DNA of 12,061 nucleotides from Thiodiazotropha sp037384445 (GTDB lineage: Bacteria > Pseudomonadota > Gammaproteobacteria > Chromatiales > Chromatiaceae): the NCBI GenBank assembly GCA_037384445.1, contig JARRNY010000086.1, positions 1-12,061 of the forward strand, in the 5' to 3' direction. The translations under genes were made by a program, and so were the position numbers. A model generated the notes under the pieces. That model did not search any database. It saw nothing but the letters and a program-made list of their open reading frames with translations, and was not told the DNA's origin. Within the stretch, counting starts at the first letter, position 1; each line of letters begins with the position of its first letter. Positions 6,086 to 12,061 of the stretch are shown here, in pieces.

Positions 6086-6110
6086 GGCGGCTCCCCGCCG
6101 CCTCTTTTTT
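6086..6110 (+). terminator. intrinsic terminator-like hairpin in the ligJ leader (possible attenuator)
   Basis: The stem GGCGGC (6086-6091) and GCCGCC (6097-6102) with loop TCCCC is followed by TCTTTTTT, a textbook Rho-independent terminator on the plus strand. No rightward gene lies upstream of it, because the neighbouring lysR is read leftward. It would therefore stop a transcript that starts in the intergenic region and heads toward ligJ. It lies 134 nt before the ligJ start. Either the operon promoter is downstream, or this is an attenuation or leader-RNA device. Confidence 0.5.
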
Positions 6111-6118
6111 CGGGACTC

Positions 6119-6136
6119 CGGATTGCGGGCAATCCG
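6119..6136. promoter_or_regulatory. 18-bp near-perfect palindrome upstream of ligJ
   Basis: Arms CGGATTGC (6119-6126) and GCAATCCG (6129-6136) are exact reverse complements around GG. It sits just after the terminator-like hairpin and 108 nt before the ligJ start codon. It may be an operator for the lig operon or another hairpin in the leader; a further stem, GCGGCG/CGCCGC (6194-6199 with 6214-6219), lies just ahead of the ribosome site. A compact 2-nt spacer is less typical of LysR sites than of other dimeric regulators. Confidence 0.42.
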
Positions 6137-6243
6137 ACTCAGACGGGTCAAGCAAAGCGGTAGGTCACCCCGACCCATCCGATCAGATTCCCGGCGGCGG
6201 GCCGGTTTTCGTTCGCCGCAATACGCCATGGAGAAAACCATCA

Positions 6244-7272
6244 GTGATCATCGACATACACGGCCACTATACCACCGCCCCACCAGCCCTTGCGTCCTGG
6301 CGCGAACGGCAGATTGAAGGCATCAAGACCCCCTCCATGATGCCCAAGGTATCGGAGCTGGCCATCAGCGACGACGATATCCGCGAGACCATCGAGAGCA
6401 ACCAGCTCAAGAAGATGCTGGAGCGCGGCTCCGACCTGACCATCTTCAGTCCGCGCGCCAGCTTCATGGCTCACCACATTGGCGATTTTCAGATCTCCGC
6501 CACTTGGGCGGCGATCTGCAACGAGCTCTGCTACCGGGTCTCCCAACTCTTTCCCGACTATTTCATCGGCGCGGCCATGCTGCCCCAGAGTCCGGGCGTC
6601 GACCCGGCCAGCTGCATTCCCGAGTTGGAAAAGTGCATCAACGAATATGGCTTCGTCGCCATCAATCTCAACCCGGACCCCTCCGGCGGCCACTGGACCA
6701 GCCCGCCGCTGACCGACCGCCACTGGTACCCCCTCTACGAAAAGCTGGTGGAGTACGACATCCCGGCGATGGTCCATGTGAGCACCGCCTGCAATCCCTG
6801 TTTCCACACCACCGGTTCACACTATCTGAATGCCGACACCACCGCCTTCATGCAGCTGCTGCAGGGCGACCTGTTCAAGGATTTCCCCGAGCTGCGCTTT
6901 GTCATCCCCCACGGCGGCGGCGCCGCGCCCTACCACTGGGGGCGTTTCCGCGGGCTGGCTCAGGCGCTGGAGAAACCGCTGCTGGAGGATCATCTGCTGA
7001 ACAACGTCTTCTTCGACACCTGCGTCTACCATCAGCCAGGCATCGATCTGCTGACCGATGTGATTCCGGTGGACAACATCCTCTTCGCCTCCGAGATGAT
7101 AGGCGCAGTGCGCGGCATCGACCCCCAGACCGGTCACTACTTCGACGATACCAAGCGCTACATCGAAGCCACCCTGAACCTCACCGACGAGCAGAAATTC
7201 AAGGTCTACGAGGGCAATGCCCGGCGGGTCTATCCACGCCTCGACACGGCGCTCAAGGCCAAGGGTCTTTGA
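6244..7272 (+). CDS. ligJ: 4-oxalomesaconate hydratase (LigJ/GalB-type function, amidohydrolase fold)
   Basis: This 342-residue enzyme adds water to the isomerised 4-oxalomesaconate (2-keto-4-carboxy-3-hexenedioate) to give 4-carboxy-4-hydroxy-2-oxoadipate, the penultimate step of the protocatechuate 4,5-cleavage pathway. It begins MIIDIHGHYTTAP, as LigJ proteins do. The residues I recall for the LigJ zinc site and active centre fall at the same numbers: His6 and His8 (HGH), His178 (MVHVS), His223 (IPHGGG) and Glu284 (FASEMIGA). The start is a GTG with GGAG 10 nt upstream; a nearby ATG at 6228 is out of frame. It is the first gene of the lig operon, following a long leader with a terminator-like hairpin. 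It is separated from ligK by 132 nt containing an inverted REP pair. It is unrelated in sequence to the PIG-L-like GalB hydratases that do the same reaction in Pseudomonas. Confidence 0.93.
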   Translation: MIIDIHGHYTTAPPALASWRERQIEGIKTPSMMPKVSELAISDDDIRETIESNQLKKMLERGSDLTIFSPRASFMAHHIGDFQISATWAAICNELCYRVSQLFPDYFIGAAMLPQSPGVDPASCIPELEKCINEYGFVAINLNPDPSGGHWTSPPLTDRHWYPLYEKLVEYDIPAMVHVSTACNPCFHTTGSHYLNADTTAFMQLLQGDLFKDFPELRFVIPHGGGAAPYHWGRFRGLAQALEKPLLEDHLLNNVFFDTCVYHQPGIDLLTDVIPVDNILFASEMIGAVRGIDPQTGHYFDDTKRYIEATLNLTDEQKFKVYEGNARRVYPRLDTALKAKGL

Positions 7273-7303
7273 TATGAACAGCTGTCTGCTATCGACATGC
7301 AAT

Positions 7304-7358
7304 GGTGGGGCAGAGCCCCGCCCTACCCGATAGCCGTAGGGTGGGGCCCTGCCCCACC
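7304..7358. repeat. inverted pair of REP-like elements between ligJ and ligK
   Basis: Two 23-nt REP-like units, 7304-7326 and 7336-7358, face each other across a 9-nt loop. They match as reverse complements at 21 of 23 positions, and one of the two mismatches would be a G-U pair in RNA. The transcript can thus fold into a hairpin with a stem of about 23 bp inside the operon. No T-run follows, so read-through is expected. Likely effects are mRNA stabilisation or differential expression of ligJ versus ligK. It resembles a BIME-type double REP. Confidence 0.65.
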
Positions 7359-7404
7359 GACCTGTCAACCCGATCAGCCCAACCGACAACGAGAAACGAC
7401 ACCT

Positions 7405-8094
7405 ATGAACATGAACAACCTGGGCATCGTCAAACGCAATATCGAGCGCGCCGACCCGCAGGCAGTGAAGAAGCTCGCCCGCTTCGGCAGCGCCACCGTG
7501 CACGAGGCCATGGGCCGGGTCGGCCTGATGCAACCCTATCTGCGCCCGATCTACCCCGGCGCCCATCTCTGTGGCACAGCGGTGACCGTGCTGCTGCACC
7601 CCGGCGACAACTGGATGATGCACGTCGCCGCCGAGCAGATCCGCCCCGGCGATCTGGTAGTGGCGGCGACCAGCGCCCCCTGCAGCGACGGCTTCTTCGG
7701 CGATCTGCTCGCCACTTCGTTTCGCGCCCAGGGTTGCGGAGGCCTGATCATCGACGCCGGCGTACGCGATGTGAAAGACCTGACCGAGATGGGTTTTCCG
7801 GTCTGGAGCAAAGCGATCAGCGCCAAGGGCACCATCAAGGCGACCCTCGGCTCGGTCAACATCCCGGTGGTCTGTGCCGGCGCCCTGGTCCATCCGGGAG
7901 ACGTCGTAGTGGCAGACGACGACGGTGTGGTGGTGGTGCCTGCCGCCATCGCGCAGCAGGCGGCCGACGCTGCCGAGGCGCGGGAGAACAACGAGGCGGC
8001 GAAACGCGAAAAGCTGGCCTCGGGGGTACTCGGCCTCGATATGTACAACATGCGCGGACCGCTGGAGAAGGCGGGCCTGAAGTACATCGACTGA
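7405..8094 (+). CDS. ligK: 4-carboxy-4-hydroxy-2-oxoadipate aldolase / oxaloacetate decarboxylase
   Basis: A 229-residue class II pyruvate aldolase of the HMG/CHA aldolase (RraA-like) family. It splits 4-carboxy-4-hydroxy-2-oxoadipate into pyruvate and oxaloacetate and usually also decarboxylates oxaloacetate. Key features are RFGSATVHEAMGRVG near residues 26-40, the phosphate/carboxylate loop GDLLATSFRAQGCGG, and DAGVRD (Arg121-Asp122), the conserved pair that binds pyruvate and the divalent metal. It ends with the family pattern PGDVVVADDDGVVVVP. The frame stays open back to 7297, through the REP pair, but the ATG at 7405 gives the expected family length and N-terminus (MNMNNLGIVKRNIERAD); an alternative ATG lies at 7411. 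The stop overlaps the next start by one base (TGATG), so translation is coupled to the dehydrogenase gene. Confidence 0.93.
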   Translation: MNMNNLGIVKRNIERADPQAVKKLARFGSATVHEAMGRVGLMQPYLRPIYPGAHLCGTAVTVLLHPGDNWMMHVAAEQIRPGDLVVAATSAPCSDGFFGDLLATSFRAQGCGGLIIDAGVRDVKDLTEMGFPVWSKAISAKGTIKATLGSVNIPVVCAGALVHPGDVVVADDDGVVVVPAAIAQQAADAAEARENNEAAKREKLASGVLGLDMYNMRGPLEKAGLKYID

Positions 8095-9008
8095 TGGTTA
8101 CCGACGCCCATCCACTGAACTGGAAGATCGGCCTGGTCGGCTACGGCGAGGTAGGCCGCATTCTGGCTGAGGACTTGCGCGAGCTCGGAGTGGCCGTCTG
8201 TGCCTACGACATCAAGCTCGGCGGTAAGGCAGCAGCGCCGCTGGTGGCGCACGCGGAACGTTTCGGCGTAGCGCTAAAGGCTTCCCATGCGGAACTGGCG
8301 AGACAAGCCGACCTGATTATCTCCGCCATCACCGCCGACCAGACCCTGGCCGCAGCAGAGGCCTGCGCACCCCATCAGGCGCACGCCTACTTTCTCGACC
8401 TCAACTCGGCGTCACCGTGGATCAAGTGCCGTGCCGCAGAGTGCCTGGGCGATGCCGGCGGCAGCTACGTGGAGGGGGCGGTGATGACCTCGGTACCGCC
8501 CCATCGCATCGCTGTCCCGCTGCTGCTGGGTGGCCCCCATGCGCAAGCCCTCGCCAAACCTCTCGCCCGTCTGGGCTTCAAACCCAAGGTCGCCGACACG
8601 CGCCTGGGTATCGCCTCCGCCACCAAGATGTGCCGCAGCGTGGTCATCAAGGGGCTGGAAGCAGTGATCATCGAAAGCCTGACCGCGGCCCGCCGTTTCG
8701 GTGTCGAGAATGAGGTGCTCGCCTCCCTCGCCGAGACCTTTCCGGGCATCGACTGGGAACAGCAGGCGAACTACATGTTCGGCCGCGTAATCGCCCACGG
8801 GCAGCGACGGGCCGATGAGATGCGCGAGGCGGCAAAGACGGTACGTGAAGCGGGGCTGGCGCCCTGGTCCGCCACCAGCTCTGTTGAACGTCAGGCCTGG
8901 ATGGCCACACTGACCGATAAAGGCTGCTTCGGCAAGCGGAACGATCCGGCCTTTGCCCACAGCCCCGATTGGCGTATTGAAGCTGACCGCATCCTTGCCC
9001 ATAAATAA
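8094..9008 (+). CDS. 6-phosphogluconate-dehydrogenase-like NAD(P)-dependent oxidoreductase (DUF1932 C-terminal domain)
   Basis: A 304-residue beta-hydroxyacid-dehydrogenase-like protein. The N-terminal Rossmann fold shows IGLVGYGEVGRILAEDL (GxGxxG, about residues 13-29) with Asp at the end of strand 2 (AYDIK), suggesting NAD preference. The segments ISAITADQT and FLDLNSASPW correspond to the cofactor and substrate motifs of the 6PGDH superfamily. The all-helical C-terminal domain carries KMCRSVVIKGLEAVIIESL, where the Lys corresponds in position to the family's catalytic lysine, and matches DUF1932. The gene overlaps ligK by one base and is followed by ligI after 23 nt, so it is a true operon member. 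Its reaction is not part of the textbook pathway. It might reduce a keto-acid intermediate, or stand in for a missing step. The family call is good; the substrate is unknown. Confidence 0.8.
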   Translation: MVTDAHPLNWKIGLVGYGEVGRILAEDLRELGVAVCAYDIKLGGKAAAPLVAHAERFGVALKASHAELARQADLIISAITADQTLAAAEACAPHQAHAYFLDLNSASPWIKCRAAECLGDAGGSYVEGAVMTSVPPHRIAVPLLLGGPHAQALAKPLARLGFKPKVADTRLGIASATKMCRSVVIKGLEAVIIESLTAARRFGVENEVLASLAETFPGIDWEQQANYMFGRVIAHGQRRADEMREAAKTVREAGLAPWSATSSVERQAWMATLTDKGCFGKRNDPAFAHSPDWRIEADRILAHK

Positions 9009-9031
9009 AAGACGACCAAAGAGAATCGGTA

Positions 9032-9946
9032 ATGACGTTCGAAAAGACACCCGGCTGGCTCGACTGGTACGCCGGCCCCAGTAAACCCCGCTTCAAACTG
9101 CCAGCGGGAGCGGTAGACGCACACTGCCATGTGTTCGGTCCAGGGGCCGAGTTCCCCTTTGCCCCGGAACGCAAATACACTCCCTGCGACGCCAGCAAGA
9201 CGCAGCTCTTCGCCCTACGCGACCACCTCGGCTTCGAGCGCAATGTGATCGTCCAGGCCACCTGCCACGGCGCCGACAACCAGGCCATGGCCGACGCCTG
9301 CCGCGCCTCGAGCGGCAAGGCGCGGGGTGTGGCCACCGTGCGCCGTTCGATCAGCGACGAGGCTTTGCAGCAACTGCATGACGCCGGTGTACGCGGCGTT
9401 CGTTTCAACTTCGTCAAGCGGCTGGTGGAGGTGACGCCCAGGGATGAGCTGGAGGAGATCGCCGGGCGTATCGCCAAACTGGGCTGGCATGTGGTGATCT
9501 ACTTCGAGGCGCCCGACCTGCCCGAGCTGTGGGACTTCTTCACCGGCCTGCCCACCACCGTGGTGGTGGATCACATGGGTCGTCCTGATGTGAGCAAGCC
9601 GGTGGACGGACCCGAGTTCGGGCTCTTCCTCAAATTCATGCACGAAAATCCCAACATCTGGAGCAAGGTGAGCTGCCCGGAGCGGCTCAGCGTCACCGGC
9701 CCCAAGGCCCTCGAGGGAGAGCACAACGCCTACCGGGACGTAGCCCCCTTCGCACGCCGGGTGGTGGAGACGTTCCCCGACCGGGTCCTCTGGGGCACCG
9801 ACTGGCCCCACCCGAATCTGAAAAACCACATGCCCGACGACGGCCTGCTGGTCGACTTCATCCCCCACATCGCCCCGACTGCCGAATTGCAGCATAAACT
9901 TCTGGTGGACAACCCGATGCGCCTCTATTGGCCAGAGGAGTGCTGA
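9032..9946 (+). CDS. ligI: 2-pyrone-4,6-dicarboxylate hydrolase (lactonase)
   Basis: A 304-residue amidohydrolase-superfamily enzyme that hydrolyses 2-pyrone-4,6-dicarboxylate to 4-oxalomesaconate. Signature segments match Sphingobium LigI as I recall it: GAVDAHCHVFGP (His31, His33), FALRDHLGFERNVIVQATCHG (residues 60-80, quoted with one residue added), GVRFNFVKRLV, WHVVIYFEA, VVDHMGRPDV (His181) and LWGTDWPHPN with the general-base Asp at about 257. It ends LQHKLLVDNPMRLYW, the family C-terminus. LigI is one of the metal-independent members of the superfamily. The ATG at 9032 is preceded by AAAGAGAAT, a modest ribosome site. It is followed by ligA after only 2 nt, so the lactonase and the dioxygenase subunits are cotranscribed. 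Confidence 0.95.
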   Translation: MTFEKTPGWLDWYAGPSKPRFKLPAGAVDAHCHVFGPGAEFPFAPERKYTPCDASKTQLFALRDHLGFERNVIVQATCHGADNQAMADACRASSGKARGVATVRRSISDEALQQLHDAGVRGVRFNFVKRLVEVTPRDELEEIAGRIAKLGWHVVIYFEAPDLPELWDFFTGLPTTVVVDHMGRPDVSKPVDGPEFGLFLKFMHENPNIWSKVSCPERLSVTGPKALEGEHNAYRDVAPFARRVVETFPDRVLWGTDWPHPNLKNHMPDDGLLVDFIPHIAPTAELQHKLLVDNPMRLYWPEEC

Positions 9947-9948
9947 AT

Positions 9949-10386
9949 ATGGCTTTGGACAAACCCTATCAGGACATCCCCGGCACCACCATCTTCGACG
10001 CCGAGCAGTCACGCAAGGGCTTCTGGCTCAACCAGTTCTGCGTCTCCCTGATGAAGCCGGAGAACCGCGAAAGCTTCAAGGCCAACGAACGCGCCTATCT
10101 GGACGAGTGGCCCATGAGTGAGGAACAGAAACAGGCGGTGATCGAGCGCGACCTCAACCGCTGCATCGCGCTGGGCGGCAACATCTACTTCCTGGCCCGC
10201 ATCGGCGCCACCGACGGCAAAAGTTTCCAGCAGATGGCCGGCAGCATGACCGGCATGAGCGAGCAGGAGTATCGCGACATGATGTTCAACGGCGGACGCT
10301 CCCCCGAGGGTAACCGCTATCTCGGCGAGGATGGCGACGCCCAGCCCCACCGCCAACCCCAGGGCAAGTCCCATGGAGGCAAATGA
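9949..10386 (+). CDS. ligA: protocatechuate 4,5-dioxygenase alpha (small) subunit
   Basis: A 145-residue helical small subunit of the type II extradiol dioxygenase LigAB. It covers the active site of the catalytic LigB and helps bind protocatechuate. Conserved blocks are DIPGTTIFDAEQSRKG, LNQFCVSLMKPENRESFK, AYLDEW and TDGKSFQQMAGSMTGMSEQE followed by MMxxGGRSPEG, all matching Sphingobium LigA in order. The C-terminal tail (DAQPHRQPQGKSHGGK) extends a few residues past the usual end and is polar with two histidines. AGAGGAG immediately upstream supports the ATG at 9949; the open frame extends only 7 codons further. One nucleotide separates its stop from ligB, as expected for a subunit pair. 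The subunit itself looks intact, unlike its partner. Confidence 0.95.
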   Translation: MALDKPYQDIPGTTIFDAEQSRKGFWLNQFCVSLMKPENRESFKANERAYLDEWPMSEEQKQAVIERDLNRCIALGGNIYFLARIGATDGKSFQQMAGSMTGMSEQEYRDMMFNGGRSPEGNRYLGEDGDAQPHRQPQGKSHGGK

Positions 10387-10387
10387 G

Positions 10388-11152
10388 ATGGCCCGTATCA
10401 GCGCAAGCGTCTACACCTCCCACGTACCCGCCATCGGCGCGGCGATCGACCTGGGGAAAACCGGGGAACCCTACTGGCAGCCCCTGTTCAAGGGTTATGA
10501 GCCTAGCAAGCAGTGGCTGGAAGAGAACCGCCCCGATGTCATCTTTCTGGTCTACAACGACCACGCCACCGCCTTCAACCTGGAGCTCATTCCCACCTTC
10601 GCCATCGGCACCGGTGGCGAGTTCGAGATCGCCGATGAGGGCTGGGGTCCACGACCTGTGCCCAAGGTGACAGGTCACCCGGAACTGGCCGCCCACATCG
10701 CCCAGAGCGTGATCCAGGACGATTTCGACCTTACCATTGCCAACAAGCTGGTGGTGGACCACGGCCTCACCGTGCCCCTCTCCCTGATGTGCGGCCAGCC
10801 TGAAAACTGGCCCTGTCCGGTGATACCCTTTGCCGTCAATGTGGTGCAGTATCCGCCTCCATCGGGGCGGCGCTGCTTCGAACTGGGCAAGGCGATCCGC
10901 AAGGCGGTGGAGTCCTTCGATCAGCCGCTGAAGGTACAGATCTGGGGCACCGGCGGCATGAGCCACCAGCTGCAGGGCGCCCGTGCCGGGTTGATCAACC
11001 GGGAGTGGGACAACGCCTTTCTCGACCGCTTGGTGGCCGATCCGGAGGGACTCTCCCGCATGCCCCATATCGACTATGTGCGGGAGGCGGGCTTCTATCA
11101 CGTCCCGGCGTCCAACACGGCGGTGGGTCACCTGATTCTGGAGAATTCATAA
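10388..11152 (+). CDS. ligB: protocatechuate 4,5-dioxygenase beta (catalytic) subunit with an internal in-frame deletion
   Basis: A 254-residue LigB-family protein; with the missing stretch restored it would be about 279. LigB holds Fe(II) and cleaves protocatechuate to 4-carboxy-2-hydroxymuconate-6-semialdehyde. Present are His12 (YTSHVPA) and His59 (YNDHATAF), both iron ligands, His125 (VDHG) and the catalytic base His193 (GTGGMSHQLQG). The sequence then runs MPHIDYVREAG and jumps directly to FYHVPASNTAVG. From memory, Sphingobium LigB has about 25 residues between these two points, containing SEGVELVMWLIMRGAL, whose glutamate (Glu242) is the third iron ligand. The junction is at 11092/11093 and the frame is kept. 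GGAGG before the ATG at 10388 is strong. As written the enzyme should not bind iron properly. It may be a genuine inactivating deletion or a sequencing/assembly error of about 75 nt; the rest of the gene shows no decay. Confidence 0.9.
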   Translation: MARISASVYTSHVPAIGAAIDLGKTGEPYWQPLFKGYEPSKQWLEENRPDVIFLVYNDHATAFNLELIPTFAIGTGGEFEIADEGWGPRPVPKVTGHPELAAHIAQSVIQDDFDLTIANKLVVDHGLTVPLSLMCGQPENWPCPVIPFAVNVVQYPPPSGRRCFELGKAIRKAVESFDQPLKVQIWGTGGMSHQLQGARAGLINREWDNAFLDRLVADPEGLSRMPHIDYVREAGFYHVPASNTAVGHLILENS

Positions 11153-11153
11153 C

Positions 11154-12061
11154 ATGAGTGACACGATCAAAGTCGCCCTCGCAGGGGCCGGCGCCTTCGG
11201 CATCAAACACCTGGACGGCATCAGGAACATCGACGGCGTGGAGGTGGTCTCGCTGATCAGCCGCGAGCTGGACAAAACCAAGGAGGTCGCCAAGCGCTAC
11301 GCCATCCCCCATGCCGCCACCGAACTGCAAGAGGCGCTGGCAATTCCCGAGGTCGATGCAGTGATCCTCTGCACCCCGACCCAGATGCATGCCGCCCAGG
11401 CCATGCAGTGCATGAAGGCCGGCAAGCACGTTCAGGTGGAGATCCCATTGGCCGACAGCCTGGCCGATGCCGAGGCTGTGGTGGCGTTGCAGAGAGAGAC
11501 GGGGCTGGTCGCCATGTGCGGCCATACCCGCCGCTTCAACCCGAGCCATCAATGGGTCCACAACCGAATCACCGACGGCGAGTTCAACATCCAGCAGATG
11601 GATGTGCAGACCTACTTCTTCCGCCGCAGCAACATGAACGCCCTGGGCGAACCCCGCAGTTGGACCGACCACCTGCTGTGGCACCACGCCGCCCATACGG
11701 TTGATCTCTTCGCCTACCAGTGCGGCAGCCCCATCGTACAGGCCAATGCCATCCAGGGTCCCAGGCACCCCGAGCTGGGCATCGCCATGGACATGAGCAT
11801 CCAGCTCAAGGCGGCCAATGGCGCCATCTGCACCCTCTCGCTATCGTTCAACAACGACGGACCGCTGGGCACCTTCTTCCGCTACATCGGCGACAGCGGC
11901 ACCTACATCGCCCGTTACGACGACCTGGTCAACGGCCGCGAGGAGCCGATCGACGTCTCCCAAGTCGACGTCTCCATGAACGGCATCGAACTGCAGGATC
12001 GTGAGTTCTTCGCCGCCATCCGCGAGGGGCGCGAGCCCAACGCCAGCGTGGCGAACGTGCT
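11154..12061 (+). CDS. ligC: 4-carboxy-2-hydroxymuconate-6-semialdehyde dehydrogenase, 3' end cut by the window
   Basis: 302 codons are visible of a Gfo/Idh/MocA-family oxidoreductase of about 315 residues, so only a short C-terminal tail is missing. It oxidises the hemiacetal form of the LigAB product to 2-pyrone-4,6-dicarboxylate with NAD(P)+. The Rossmann motif is VALAGAGAFGIKHLDGI near the N-terminus. It is followed by AVILCTPTQMHAAQA, GKHVQVEIPLADS (the family EKP-like motif is EIP here, as in LigC), GHTRRFNPSHQW, YFFRRSNMNALGEPRSW and TDHLLWHHAAHTVDLFAYQ. These match Sphingobium LigC closely, including the paired histidines thought to act in catalysis. GGAG upstream supports the ATG at 11154, one base after the ligB stop. 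The reading frame is open to the window edge. Confidence 0.95.
   Translation, partial: MSDTIKVALAGAGAFGIKHLDGIRNIDGVEVVSLISRELDKTKEVAKRYAIPHAATELQEALAIPEVDAVILCTPTQMHAAQAMQCMKAGKHVQVEIPLADSLADAEAVVALQRETGLVAMCGHTRRFNPSHQWVHNRITDGEFNIQQMDVQTYFFRRSNMNALGEPRSWTDHLLWHHAAHTVDLFAYQCGSPIVQANAIQGPRHPELGIAMDMSIQLKAANGAICTLSLSFNNDGPLGTFFRYIGDSGTYIARYDDLVNGREEPIDVSQVDVSMNGIELQDREFFAAIREGREPNASVANV

Noticed and set aside
7297..7404. Upstream ATG start for ligK at 7297
   Set aside because: The added 36 residues would be translated from the REP hairpin pair. The start at 7405 gives the family N-terminus and length.
6817..7893. 358-residue open frame on the minus strand opposite ligJ/ligK
   Set aside because: It spans two confidently identified genes and an REP pair, has no domain signature, and is explained by codon bias on the coding strand. 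Similar antisense frames over ligI (9215-10012) and ligA/ligB (10286-11131) were dropped for the same reason.
1..12061. CRISPR array, tRNA, rRNA, transposase or phage genes
   Set aside because: No regularly spaced repeats, cloverleaf-like sequences, transposase motifs or integrase motifs were seen on either strand. The short palindromes are REP-like or regulatory.

Overview
The window looks like part of a high-GC proteobacterial chromosome, probably gammaproteobacterial. Genes are GC-rich and tightly packed, while some intergenic stretches are AT-richer and carry short REP-like palindromes. The lineage call is inference from gene content and repeat style only.

Layout. (1) Positions 1-241 are AT-rich and regulatory. 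They may hold the 5' end of a leftward gene leaving the window, and they carry a perfect palindrome between the divergent genes. (2) 242-1105 (+) is a TIM-barrel amidohydrolase (COG2159 type). (3) 1199-3247 (-) holds a GMC-family FAD oxidoreductase and, downstream of it, a small YdhR/ABM-fold protein. The GMC gene has a well-formed promoter with a 19-bp palindrome between its -35 and -10. (4) 3248-3827 has no intact gene. It contains a truncated [2Fe-2S] ferredoxin remnant and two inverted repeats. (5) Two LysR-type regulators converge at 3828-4739 (+) and 4889-5791 (-). (6) 5792-6243 is a long divergent regulatory region with an intrinsic-terminator-like hairpin and palindromes upstream of the main operon. 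(7) 6244-12061 (+) is a protocatechuate 4,5-cleavage (meta-cleavage) operon in the order ligJ - ligK - DUF1932 dehydrogenase - ligI - ligA - ligB - ligC, the last cut by the window end.

How the genes work together. LigAB opens protocatechuate between C4 and C5 to 4-carboxy-2-hydroxymuconate-6-semialdehyde. LigC oxidises its hemiacetal to 2-pyrone-4,6-dicarboxylate, and LigI hydrolyses this to 4-oxalomesaconate. LigJ hydrates the isomerised product to 4-carboxy-4-hydroxy-2-oxoadipate, and LigK cleaves that to pyruvate and oxaloacetate. The 4-oxalomesaconate isomerase (LigU/GalD) is not visible here. A 6-phosphogluconate-dehydrogenase-like protein of unassigned role sits in the middle of the operon. 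The divergent LysR gene at 4889-5791 is the natural candidate regulator.

The most notable observation is in ligB. Compared with my recollection of Sphingobium SYK-6 LigB, about 25 residues are missing in frame near the C-terminus, and the missing stretch includes the glutamate (Glu242) that is the third ligand of the catalytic Fe(II). Either the dioxygenase is inactive, or the sequence or assembly has a 75-nt error. Other points of interest are a 55-bp segment present about 80% identical in two separate intergenic regions, a MerR-like promoter layout before the GMC gene, and a putative attenuator ahead of ligJ. I see no convincing new defence or mobile system.
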